Positions 22,709 through 34,300 of a stretch of DNA of 64,000 bases are shown one piece after another. A model generated the notes under the pieces. It had not been told where the DNA came from, ran no database searches, and saw only the letters and a program-made list of their open reading frames with translations. Made by a program: the position numbers and the translations under genes. The stretch covers positions 479,166,861-479,230,860 of the forward strand of contig CM060920.1 of the NCBI GenBank assembly GCA_030737875.1. Reading direction: 5' to 3'. Within the stretch, counting starts at the first letter, position 1. The number at the start of each line of letters is the position of its first letter. The stretch comes from Allium sativum (taxonomy: Eukaryota > Streptophyta > Magnoliopsida > Asparagales > Amaryllidaceae).

Positions 22709-23162
22709 TACATATATAAATCGCATTTTTATATTGTAGCTATGTATATAGAAATCACATTTTTACACTGCTACTATATAGATAAAAATTCTATTTTTAC
22801 ACCGCTACTATATAGATAAAATTTTATTTTTACAACGATGTTCATAAAACAAAGATCATATTTTTATCACGCTAACTTCATAATAAAAATTATATTTTTA
22901 TATCGCTCTTCTTCTAATAAAGGTTATAATTTTATATCGTCCCTCATATAAAAATCACATTTTTATATTTTCTAGTATATAAAAATCATATTTTTATTAT
23001 CCCTACTATATAAAAATCATATTTTTATTATCCCTACTATATAAAAATCATATTTTTACTATGTGGCTATATATATAAAAATCGAATTTTTATATGTTAT
23101 TCATCTTAAGAAAGATCCAATTTTTATACGCTAAGTAGGTACGTAAAAATCCAATTTTTATT
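22709..23162. repeat. ~33-bp AT-rich tandem array with palindromic core in E3 left LTR
   Basis: About 14 units of the form TATATAAAAATCATATTTTTAT followed by a short spacer such as TATCCCTACTA. Each core is an inverted repeat (AAAAAT facing ATTTTT). Three central units (22970-23060) are nearly identical and others diverged. The corresponding array in the other LTR is 29982-30427. Confidence 0.85.
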
Positions 23163-23165
23163 CGC

Positions 23166-23168
<3 letters not shown>

Positions 23169-23211
<43 letters not shown>
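23169..23211. repeat. (TA)n microsatellite, expanded in this LTR
   Basis: About 21 TA dinucleotides here, against about 8 at the homologous site 30429-30444 in the other LTR. Confidence 0.9.
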
Positions 23212-23215
<4 letters not shown>

Positions 23216-23394
23216 ATCAAAACTTCCATACAAATGTAAACCATATTTTCCTATGAATAAAAATCACAACTTCTTTACGTATAGAAAAATATAATCTTTA
23301 CGTGTAGAAAAATATAATCTTTACATTGAAAATTTAAACTAATTAAAACATAAATAAATAAAAATAAGAAAAGGAAGAAAAGCTCACATTTTTT

Positions 23395-23830
23395 TAAGAA
23401 GGGGTGGAGCTCGCGCTCGCAATAGAGGTCCAATCGGTCGACGAGGAGGAGACAAAAGCTGGAAGCCACGGTGGCCACTGCAGAAGGCCGAACTGGGCAA
23501 CACACATTCCAGCGTGGACTGACATCTGCTGAGCTGAAGCTCGATGGCCAAAGGGGTTCGATTAAGGTGCGGAAATCGGAGAGAAGGCGAGGGGGTTTGG
23601 GAAGGCCGACGATCGCTGGGGGGCGGATCGAGGTAGCGCGAAAGGCTGGAATGGCGGATTGGGGGCGCAACGTTTTCAAATGGAAGAGGGGAGAATGGAG
23701 CGAGAGGGGGAGGAAGAAGGGAGGAGGGTGGCGCAGAAGGGGGGCGGTGGCCTTGGATGGCCAGATTCCGAACGTGGCGGTGCTAGGGCTCTGCCCTTTT
23801 TTTCTTTGTTTCTTTTTTTCGATTTGAAAC
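23395..23830 (-). other. GC-rich island with LTR-sense open frame in E3 left LTR
   Basis: A GC-rich block inside a very AT-rich LTR, 0.9-1.35 kb from its 5' end. On the LTR sense (minus) strand it reads as pyrimidine-rich CTCCTCCCTTCTTCC-type sequence followed by a frame starting MKTLRPQSA, and continuing about 95 codons to HPF. The homologous frame at 30628-30915 is also open, with roughly 13 of 95 residues changed. E4 has no equivalent block. It could be a captured host fragment or a promoter-proximal leader. I do not recognise the protein. Confidence 0.45.
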
Positions 23831-24745
23831 CGTCAAGATAAAGGGGGTTGAGAGGGTTTATATTTTTATTTATTTAAGTATTTAATTTCAAAAAGCAACT
23901 TTTTATTTTGAACTCGAAATCGAACCCACCGACTATCGTCCATAGCTAATTACCCCCATTCCGAACACAATGGGATATGTATCGCAAGCCAGTTTGGCTG
24001 TTTCAACCGGTTTCCATCAAAATCTATATATTGAATTTGAATGCGCATTTCATTTTACTGGGGTCACATACGGACCCTAAAAATTCCAGAAAAATTATTT
24101 CTAGCTTCGTATTGATGATACGGTCCTAACAAAACTAATTTCGTCAAATTCTGAGACCGTTTGAAAATAGCCATTTTCCTGTCGATTAAAATCAACTAAA
24201 ATTGCCAAAACACGTTTTCCATCGCCACGCTCACATATTGATTCGAAAAATTACGAATTTTGAAACCTGGCAATAACTTGACATCACGGATCCAACAAAA
24301 GTGGTTTTGTCGAAAACCGAGGTCATTTGCAAAATTTTCATTTTTAAGGGCTAGAATTCCATAGCGACTATTCTGAATTTTCAACTGGACGTAACTTTTG
24401 ATTCCCGCCATGAAATTTCGATTTTTCGGATTCGTTGGAAAGATATTCTCAAATAGATTCAAATATTTTTGGTTTCGCTAAAATCCGGTTTATTTTGCAT
24501 CTTGTACATTCATTTGAAATTTGAAATCGAATTTTCGAACTACCGCGCCATTTTGAATTCCATATATATTTAAAAATAAATATTTATATTCTAACGTCGA
24601 TTAAAATAAGTATATACGTTCTAATTCTATTCAAAATAAATTTCTCGTCGTTATTATTTAAAATAATTCATTTTAAATATTCAAAAATCGTTAAAATTGC
24701 CAAAATAAAAAAATTTAATTGGCTCAGAATTTCCGGGTTGTTACA

Positions 24746-25780
24746 ATCTCGCCCACTTAAAACTTTTCGTCCTCGAAAAGGAACGAAGCCGAAAGTTGTT
24801 TTACAAACCAACTTAACTTCCATTATTTTCATTATGGCTTAAGTTCTTCAACTTTTCAGTTTATAAGAACTTTCAAATTTTTTAAAAATTTGGCTAACAC
24901 CCTAAATTTTCGAAAAATTTCGCCATAACCTCCCCTGCACCGGGAGCTTCAGGATATTCAAATAGCCTCCCATGGCCCTTACCGATCCAAAAAGAAATAG
25001 AAACAGCCAAGCGGCTAGCCAATTGGCTCATATAATCATCCAAAACCCAAGAAATTAGTAAACATGTACCTATTTGTCGGGAAAACAATTGTATTCTTCT
25101 GCTCTAGCCTCCTTGCTATGACCTGTTCAATAGATATACATGTATATGCATGCAATTGCAATCATTTCTCAGTACAGTTCAATATTCGGCTCCATTAGGC
25201 ATAATGGTTCAAAATTTTAATTAATCAAAATAATAATCATACAACACAACCATCAATCAATTAGTGAATTAACGTTTCAAATTCATAATTTTTGGTATAT
25301 ATACAGAAAATCATATCTTTGATGCCAAATCACAACAATAAACCTATCTAGTTTTGGTTCTCACACCAGTCTAATGGAAATATATAGACATCTCACTTTC
25401 GAAACACGAAAATAATTACTGATGATGACGCGTCAATCATCAGAATCAGGCCCGAGCGACTAGAGTGTGATCCTATATCTATCCAGTATACTAAAATTCG
25501 AATATACATTCATGACGCGTATATACAAAATCTCTATATACTAGATTGTCCAAATCAATAAAAATAAATATTCAAATACGTATAAAACGATTTAAATTTC
25601 AAAACAAAATTTGTCTTCATTTTACAAATATACTCTTCACACTCGTTCTAGGATACTACTGATCCCATCTTTAACAAGTTATTCTCATTGGACATTACTA
25701 ATCCAATATCTGATGAATTCTTTCGTATGGTTCTAATGTGTCTTGTTCTCGAGCCCTGTAAACTAAAGCTCTGATACCAC
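24746..25780 (-). other. E3 internal region, non-coding, with primer-binding site and purine tract
   Basis: On the minus strand it begins with the tRNA-Met site TGGTATCAGAGC (25768-25779) one base after the LTR. It ends with a CGAGGACGAAAAG ... TTTTAAGTGGGCGAG purine-rich tract against 24745. No frame carries a retroviral motif. Blocks are shared with the E4 interior (50527-51566), including AAGACACATTAGAACCA soon after the primer site, ACTGGTGTGAGAACC, and GAGGTTATG(A/G)CGAAATTT near the 3' end. Confidence 0.85.
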
Positions 25781-27679
25781 TGTAAGATAGCCGTGACTTC
25801 CCCGGTAAGGAAAGAACGAATTGCTTTGAGGACAACACATATCGGAACGCAAACGGAAGAACATTTCATTGCTTATTACAACAATTCCATCAGAATACAA
25901 GAATATACAGAGTATGAATAAATATTACACATTTGACCAATATCAGAGATTTAAATTACATTTAAATACATAGCAGCGGAAAAACAATAAAAAACACAAC
26001 TGAAAGCAAATCACAGATACAGAGCTTTCCGAGCATCGTTCCAGTTGTAAACCAGGATCCTGTGAATATAAATCTGCAAAATCCAACTACTAGCTGCCCG
26101 TACGGAAAATAAGGGCACCCAGAGTTTAGGTTAAAACAATAAACTCCAGGTCAGTCATGTGACTGGTGTGAGAACTAAAACAGTTATTAATCTTTATTTT
26201 TAAGTTAGGTAAATCAAGGGACCACGCCGTATAACACGGAACGGGTTTCCTCCCAAGAATATCAGTGCATAAAACAAAAAGCATAATGCTAAATAAAGAA
26301 AAATGAGGCTATTATAAGACCCAGGTCCCATCACACAATGCAACGCAAGCCGGGGGATAGGGTTTTTACCTTATAATAGCCAAAGAATGCTTGATATGCT
26401 AAATTTCATCTTTTATTATTATTATAAGTGAAGAAAACAACTTCAATCATAAGTATCAATCATAGATGGCATAAGTGTCCCATCCCACTATGTCGCCATA
26501 CTAGGTTCTACAAATAAAACTGAAAGTCACCTATAGGAAATTGGATTCCATCATGAGTCGAGGCAAGGGGCAAGCGCCTCTCCGTTAGAGACACTCTAGC
26601 AAATGTCTCAGGACCACACACATCGATCCTTGGATCTTCAGGGCTGGACCTCTCTTACTTTTGAGGATTAGTTATTCCTGAACACACGTTTCCCGGTCCT
26701 ATAGGACCTATATAATGGTCTGTACGTCGGCTCATATAGTGCCAGTTATCGACCATATATTCGAGGAGCCTCACATCCAATAACCACACAGGTAAAAAGT
26801 ATATAAATGTCAGGGCTGGTAGGTCATTGACATCACCCATAGCTAGAAAGAAACGTCGTGCTCTCCCTGCAGTCACTATCCCGTTTTTGACTCATACCGA
26901 GGTGTGAGGCTCGCGAATTAACGCCTTAGAAAAAGCTATTCCACACAGGCCATGCTTTGATCATCAACCACAAGACTTTTCTTTTCAACAGAAGCCTTGA
27001 TCATCTGCCACTTAGGCATGCCACACAGGCAATTCATGCCATGCGATTGATATATATCGATATATAAGCTCGTACGTCTCAGAGAAGGGCGTTAAGCAAG
27101 AGAATAAATTCTCCACTGCCAAACAGATATATATTTAATAGAAATCAATCACACAGAATAAAATCCAATGTCAGACACACAGTTCGTTCTGGGTCTGAAT
27201 GAAACCGGAGGAACCTTATTCCTCGCATATCCATCGATCTCCAAATACGTCTGGACGATCACCAACTAATTCCTACCTCTTGGTGTACAACCCAATCAAG
27301 ATCATCAGTAATCACCCAAACGACGTGAAAATCCCCGGTCTTCAACCACCGTCTTCACATTCGAGATATCGTCGAATCAGTTATTCGGAATGGGTATAAA
27401 CCCAGCCTTTCTGAATAACCCGCGTATATAATAAACAAGAGCTACACAAACACAACATATGCCTCATTCCAATTTAGAATATTCTTTTATTCAAATTTTC
27501 ACATTCTTACGGAAAGGTTCCCATTCATTTTATCAAAGATAAATTCTTCTAAATTTATTCTTTAATCTTCCTTTGGATGTCACTTCAAACCATGTTAAGG
27601 TTTTCCAAACTAGTCAGGATTAGCGAACCACACCGAAGTAATTATTTATTTTATTTCCCAATCCCAACCTATTCATCCC

Positions 27680-28144
27680 ATGGAGTAAAACTGGTAATAC
27701 TCCATATCTAACACCACGGTGCTATCGGTAAAATTTTAATTACCATTTCACGTTCAAATCTAATTAAAGATTTAACTATCGTTTGGAGCAAAACTGGTAT
27801 ACTCCATTCTCGATCACTTTAATCTAATTGAAGATTCATTAAAACTCCACTTAGTTTTAATCTTCCCAAAAATCAATATCCTGTCTTTAACTGGGTTAAA
27901 GAACCAACGTCATCTAAAACACGGTTCACGATAAACCCAAAATCACTTTCCATTGTTAATCGGGTTAAAGTGTAGGTGTTATTCAAAACACCGCTCACGA
28001 TAAACCCCAAAAACCGATTTAATTTCAATTCTAGTTAAATACTAATTAACTGTACAATTTCATTAAATCTTAATTAAAAGATTTATTCTTTTCTAAACTG
28101 GGTTCAAGAACAATGTTATTCAAGACACCATTCACGACGAACCC
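27680..28144 (-). repeat. Series of five imperfect palindromes in E3 right LTR
   Basis: Positions: 27680-27705, 27784-27806, 27893-27938, 27962-28008 and 28100-28144. The dyad at 27893-27938 has outer arms GGGTT/AACCC, middle GAACC/GGTTC (sense strand) and inner CGT/ACG. The dyad at 27962-28008 has inner arms GGTGTT/AACACC. Confidence 0.8.
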
Positions 28145-29981
28145 AAAATCACATTTGATATTAAATACAAGGCTCTGAATAGAAAATATATCGGCTTATA
28201 TTCAATATCAAATTCTGAAACCAACAAATATCGTATTGGAAATAACGATATAAATATATCTTTCAGATTTCCATAACCATATCTGTATTATCATGAAATC
28301 CAACATCGAAATATTCCGAAGATAATTTCGATTCAAATCCATTCCAATTCACGTATTGGAAATTCTGATTATTTTTAAAACCACTTCAAATCTAGTTCAA
28401 AACTAGTTCACTTCGATAAAAATATATTTTTATCCTTTCAAATGTGGAATTTTTCATCCCAGTTCTTTCCAATTCATATATTATGATTTTACACAAATTA
28501 TTAATATTTTTATTAATTTTATCAAGGCCCGTTCAGTCGATTTCCAATTACGATCACCGAACTGCACTTACAGCGACCTTTTCCAAATTTGATTTGGATA
28601 TAATTCCAAACCCAATAGTTAGATTTCAAATTTCTAATATTCATCGGAAATCTCTTTTCGATACGAACCCAACGGTTCTAGTTTCAGGAGAATCTGACGG
28701 ACGGATCTCCCGCAACATCAATTCGAAGTCAATGGTCGAAATTAGCGAACTGCCGCGGCGCGACGTGTTCTATTCAGGCCATTTAATATATATAATATAT
28801 ATATTTCGTCGATTTCAATTCAAAAAGTATTTTATAAATCGTTTTAAATTCGTTTTCAAAACAATTTCAATTTCATATTCAATTTCAAATCAAAATTGAA
28901 TATTTCATATCATTAATATATAAATGATAATATTTTCAAACTATTATATTTTGAAATTACTTCCTTTTCTATATTCATTATAAAATTGAATATAATCGAT
29001 ATAAATATCGTTCGCGTCAAAATGGCGCATATCTAATCAACACGGCTTTACATATTTCAATAACTTCGTTATTCTATTCAACAAATGAATATTTTCTTCA
29101 ACACATGAATATATACTTTATTCAACACATGAATATTTATTAATTCTTACTTACAATAAAAATGTGAATTTTATTGTATAAACATTTCGTTTAACACATG
29201 AGTAGTTTCAACGCATGAACATTCTCAACACATGAGTATTGTCAATACATGACTATTTATTCTATTCAACACATGAATCTGTATTTTAATATTCTTTATT
29301 TTCCCAAATGGAATGAGGCACAATCAATTACCATATAATGTTAATTATATGGAATCCATACAACACATGTATATAATAGCAATGTTAAATAATCAACCAT
29401 CATCCAAAGTGCACCACACAACTGCATAAGCATTAAATATAAATAATTAACGCTTACACAGTCTGTCAATCAAACAATCGACATACCACTAAACAATTGG
29501 GACTAGTGTACGTCAAATATAATCCCAACACCCGTGTGGGGTTTTAATCCACAAAAATAGATTTTTATTTATGTTGTTGGGCGATGTGTAAAATTTATCA
29601 TCCCAATCAATGTCCTTCAAATATGTGTACATAAACAAACTGTCCGGTTTGTAAATGAATATTTATTTATTCACATTTACGTTAAAAATTATATTTTTAA
29701 CAATAAATAATTTATTTAAACACATGAATATTTATTTTCACTCATTCCACATCACAATCAATTTTTACAACACACAAGGTCAAGAAAATCATCCATGGTC
29801 TGTGGACGACAGGTGTCGGGTGCTACTAAGCACCGTCTGCATCCAGGTATATATTTTTAACTATAAAACAAGATTTAAAGTGAGAAGTTCTCACCGATAA
29901 GCTAAACCAAACGCCATGACCCTTCATGTGTAGAAAATATTCGCCGTGCTCGCCTTTTGTCAATTTCATTGTCCGTAGCCA

Positions 29982-30427
29982 CTACATATATAAAATCGCA
30001 TTTTTGTATTGTAGCTATGTATATAAAAATCACATTTTTACACTGCTCTATATAGATAAAAATTCTATTTTTATACCGCTACTACATAGATAAAAATTAT
30101 ATTCTTACAACGGTGTTCATAAAACAAAGATCATATCTTTATCATGCTAATTATATTTTTATATCGCTCTTCTTCTAATAAAGATTATAATTTTATATCG
30201 TCACTCATATAAAAATCACATTTTTGTATTTTCTAGTATATACAAATCATGTTTTTATTATCCCTACTATATAAAAATCATATTTTTATTATCCCTACTA
30301 TATAAAAATCATATTTTTACTATGTCGCTATATATATAAAAGTCGAATTTTTATATGTTATTCATCTTAAGAAAGATCCAATTTTTATACGCTAACTAGG
30401 TACGTAAAAATCCAATTTTTATTCGCC
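29982..30427. repeat. ~33-bp AT-rich tandem array in E3 right LTR
   Basis: Counterpart of 22709-23162, with the same unit structure and one unit partly lost near 30145. Confidence 0.85.
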
Positions 30428-32649
30428 TTTATATATATATATATGAAAATCAAAACTTCTATACAAATGAAAACCATATTTTCCTGTGAATAAAAATCAC
30501 AACTTCTTTACGTATCGAAAAATATAATCTTTATGTGTAGAAAAATATTATCTTTACATTGAAAAATTAAACCAATTACAACATAAATAAATAAAAATAC
30601 GAAAAGGAGGAAAAGCTCACATTTTTCTCAGAAGGGGTGGAGCTCGCGCTCGCTGTAGAGATCCGATGGGTCGACGAGGAGGAGACAAAATCTAGAAGCC
30701 ACGGTGGCCACTACAGAAGGCCGAACTGGGCAAGACACATTCCAGCGTGGACTGACATCTGCTGAGTTGAAGCTCGATGGCCAGAGGGGTTCGATTAAGG
30801 TGCGGACATCGGAGAGAACGTGAGGGGGTTTGGGAAGGCCGACAATGGCTGGGGGAGGGCGGATCGAGGTGGCTCGGAAGGCTGGAACGGCGGATTGGGG
30901 GCGCAGCGTTTTCAATTTGAGGAAGGGAGAATGGAGCGAGAGGGGGAGGAAGAAGGGAGGAGGGTGGAGCAGAAGGGGGGTGGCGGCCTTATATGGTCAG
31001 ACTCCGAACATGGCGGCGCTAGGGCTCCGCCGTTTTTCTTCTTTTTTTATTTCTTTTATTTTTTTCGATTTGAAACTGTCGAGATAAAGGGGTGGTGAGA
31101 GGGTTAATATTTTTATTTATTTATTTAATTAAGTATTTAATTTCAAAAAGCAACTTTTTATTTCAAACTCGAAATCGAACCCACCGACTGTCGTCCATAA
31201 CTAATTAGCCCCATTCCGAACAAAATGGGATATGTATCGCAAGCCAGTTTGGCTGTTTCGAGTGGTTTCCATCAAAATCAAAATATAAATCTATATATTG
31301 AATTTGAACGTGCATTTCATTTTACAGGGGTCACATACGGACCCTAAAAATTCCAGAAAAATTATTTCAAGCTTTGTATTGACGATACGGTCCTAACAAA
31401 ACTAATTTCATCAAATTATGAGACCATTTGAAAAATGACCATTTTCCAGTCGATTAAAATCAACTAAAATTGTCAAAACACGTTTTCCTTCACCACGCTC
31501 ACATATTGATTCGAAAAATTACGAATTTTGAAACCTAGAAATAACTTGACATCACAGATCCAATAAAAGTGGTTTCATCGAAAACCGAGGTCGTTTGCAA
31601 AATTTCCATTTTGAAGGGACAGAATTCCATAACGACTATTCTAAATTTTCAACGGGACGTAACTTTTGAAACCCGCTATGAAATTTCGATTTTTCGGATT
31701 CGTTGGAAAGACTTTCTCAAATAGATTCAAATATTTTTGGTTTCGCTAAAATTCGGTTTATTTTGTATCCTGTACATTCATTTGAAATTTGAAATCGAAT
31801 TTTTGAACTACCACGCCATTTTCAATTCCTTTTATATTTAAAAATAAATATTTATATTCTAACGTCGATTCAAATAAATATATCCGTTCTAATTCTATTC
31901 AAAATAAATTTCTCGTCGTTATTATTTAAAATAATTCATTTTAAATATTCAAAATTCATTAAAATTGCCAAAATAAAAATTTTAAATTGGCTCAGAATTT
32001 TCGGGTTGTTACAGTGAATAGGGAAAAGGTCATGAAAGGAATAAACTAAAAATAGGACAGTACCAGAATAGCAAACTAACATAAAACTATATAAGGCAGG
32101 ATAAACCGAATATACATCGCACCCATGTCTAATCCTCTACACCTACTTATACTTATCCCAACTGGCACCCCCTATATCGATTGGCTCCTACTTGCATGCA
32201 CTTATTACGTGTGTCATTCGGCCTCCGCTTGACTGTAGATACATGTGCTGGTCCCACCACGGGGTGTATCAAATCCTATGGTGGAAACCCGACACGAATC
32301 AAGATGCACAGTGTATGACTACTGATGCCCGATGCCTCTTTTTCCACTTCGGAGTACGTGCACGCCCGTACAGCGTCGGAACCTACACTGACGCACCAAC
32401 CATCGATGTTTTGACTGCTTACAATTCAGCCCAGTAATCGTGGCCCACCCTGCCTAGTTCAGGGTTCCATGATACATCTATGTGGGTTACTGCCGAAATG
32501 GGTCCCCGTTACTAGGGTTTTCTAGCCAACATGTTAAATTGGTTAAGTGTCCTAACCCTCACCCATCAGTTTAGTTAACATGTTGAATTGTTTAAGTGTT
32601 TCCTTAATTGACTTAACCCTACAAATCTTGACTTAGCTTTATTAAAACA

Positions 32650-32855
32650 CCAACCACTCACATTAGACAGGTATTGTTGTGGTCACTGGATGTGTCGGTC
32701 GGTTCCGGGCAGTTTTGCACCATAACTTAGTCTTACCTCGGGACCTTTTTGGGCTCAATGCACTAACCACCCACATTAGACAGGTATTTTTGTGGTCATT
32801 GGATGTGCCGGTCGGTTCCAGGCAGTTTTACACCACAACTCAGTCTAACCTCGGG
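32650..32855. repeat. ~115-bp minisatellite, two units (E2 left LTR)
   Basis: Unit runs from CCAACCACTCACATTAGACAG through the GGTCGGTTCC(G/A)GGCAGTTTT stretch to CTCGGG. There are two units here and about three and a half, rearranged, at 40785-41166 in the other LTR. Confidence 0.85.
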
Positions 32856-34096
32856 TTAGGCGTATTCGTCTTTTCTAAATTTACATATTTATCCTTTTAT
32901 GCTTATATGTAAATTTGTCAATAATTTATTGTCATGGCCCACTTTCCTTCTAAATCAAATTCATAATTTTTTGTATGTAAATTATACCATTTCAATGCCA
33001 TACCATTTACATGGTTATGAGCCAAATATGTCAATTACATGTAGTTTCATGTTTTCCCCCAACGTTACCCCTGTTGTACGTTCGCAAAGTTTCATAGAAT
33101 GTTAGGCTCGACATTTTAGCCTAAGTTATAAACTAAAAGGGGAAAAAGAGTAACTTGCAACATTCCAACATCATACAAAAATATAGATCTCACTACAGAT
33201 GTGTCACATGAACTTGGCATAATATACTTTTAATTATGAACTTGCAAATTAGATCTATGCAACATGAATCATAAAATAATAGTTTTACATAGAACTACCA
33301 AAACTTAATTAGACATGCAGTGGTGAACTTGCATAGGGGTTGAATCATGCTTACATAGATCTAACATAGAGGCATATGGATCTAACATATAAAGTGTAGG
33401 TCTAAACATATAGGTTTACATAATCATGTTTTTAACCTATAAACTTGCATGTATTCATAACGTGATAGCATCACCTAACTTGCATAAATATGGCATAATT
33501 TCCAAATTGACATGACTTAACCTAAAACTTGTATGTATCATAATATAATCAGGATCGTAGATCTAAACATGTATGCATAATGGATCTAAACTATTAGGCA
33601 TAAACTACATGACTTAACCTAAAACTTGTATGTATCACAATATCACCAACTTACATATGATAATTTCATTCCCAAATTCCTATACAACATCATAGGTTTA
33701 TTCGCCAATTTCCACATAACATGATAGGTTCGATAGAGCATAATAGTTCATAGGCATATATGATACATGAATAGACATGCATCACATACAACTTGATACA
33801 ATTCTATTTTACAATTCATTAAAAACCATGTCTTTAATTTATTCACATCTAAAAGATAACTACACTTACAACCAAAAAGGAATTCTTGAGTTTTGGGATC
33901 TGTATTCTGAAACTGGATTGCTCGCCTTTGATGTAGATCGTTGAATTCTCTTAGTTGAATTAGATTTGATTTGATTTTGATGTAGCTTCTATCTTGCCTT
34001 TGAGTTGAAAGAGATGACGGCTATTCTAGGTTCACCATTGTTGGCATGACAACTCTTGGTATGAATATTCGTGATTTATGGTTGAGAGTTAGGTTG

Positions 34097-34105
34097 CTTT
34101 TATAG
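34097..34105 (-). promoter_or_regulatory. E2 LTR TATA box
   Basis: CTATAAAAG on the minus strand, about 460 bp into the LTR. The same sequence occurs in the other LTR at 42399-42407, where it would drive gag-pol. Confidence 0.55.
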
Positions 34106-34241
34106 AGGTTTAATTAATTTAGAGCCGTCAGATCAACCTAGAAGCGATCAAGACCATCCAGACAAGATAGAACAGCCAAATCAGCCCTAATGACTCAGCA
34201 GGGAGTCAGAACACATCAGTTTTCAGATCTTCCCGAGGGGG

Positions 34242-34300
34242 TAGGTCGACCCCCAGGTCGACCTGTATGGGGGGAGGTCGACCCCCTGGTCGACCTGGCC
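34242..34300. repeat. Cluster of GGTCGACC palindromes in E2 LTR
   Basis: Four GTCGAC hexamers in about 57 bp, each inside AGGTCGACC or GGTCGACCT, separated by C-rich or G-rich spacers so that larger foldbacks are possible. Conserved at 42543-42599 with one hexamer arm changed outside the core. Confidence 0.85.

Larger units (their letters stand above)
8587..24745 (-). repeat. E3 left LTR (3' LTR), split by E1
   Basis: The LTR consists of 8587-9277 and 19192-24745 and aligns along its length with 25781-32013. E1 plus one TSD copy occupies 9278-19191. Internal landmarks, from low to high coordinate, are the palindrome series (20407-20867), CAACACATGAA array (21803-22010), ~33-bp AT array (22709-23162), TA microsatellite (23169-23211) and GC-rich island (23395-23830). 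Confidence 0.92.
8587..32013 (-). mobile_element. E3: non-autonomous LTR retrotransposon with ~6.2-kb LTRs and ~1-kb interior
   Basis: The termini are TGTAAGATAGCC at 8587 and GGGTTGTTACA ending at 32013, flanked by the duplication GTGAA (8582-8586 and 32014-32018). Left LTR is 8587-24745, itself interrupted by E1; without E1 it is about 6,245 bp. The right LTR is 25781-32013 (6,233 bp). Only 1,035 bp lie between the LTRs (24746-25780), starting on the minus strand with a tRNA-Met primer-binding site (25768-25779) and ending with a purine-rich tract. There is no gag, protease, RT or integrase. LTRs differ by about 4-5% in the first 200 bp. Structurally it resembles large retrotransposon derivatives (LARDs), but with the size ratio reversed: giant LTRs and a tiny interior. 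Confidence 0.93.
25781..32013 (-). repeat. E3 right LTR (5' LTR), uninterrupted, 6,233 bp
   Basis: Complete copy of the giant LTR, from TGTAAGATAGCC to GTTGTTACA. It carries the same landmarks as the left copy: palindromes at 27680-28144, CAACACATGAA array at 29073-29280, AT array at 29982-30427 and GC island at 30628-31030. Its frames are short and none carries a recognisable domain. Confidence 0.93.

Noticed and set aside
22709..23162. CRISPR-like appearance of regularly spaced repeats
   Set aside because: The genome is clearly plant, the spacers are repeat-derived and there are no cas genes. It is an LTR-internal tandem array.
24894..25088. A short frame ending EVMAKFFENLGC in the E3 interior, with a similar EVMTKFFENL in E4
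   Set aside because: Similarity follows from conserved DNA near the purine tract. The frames differ in length and have no shared start, so I treat this as non-coding conservation.
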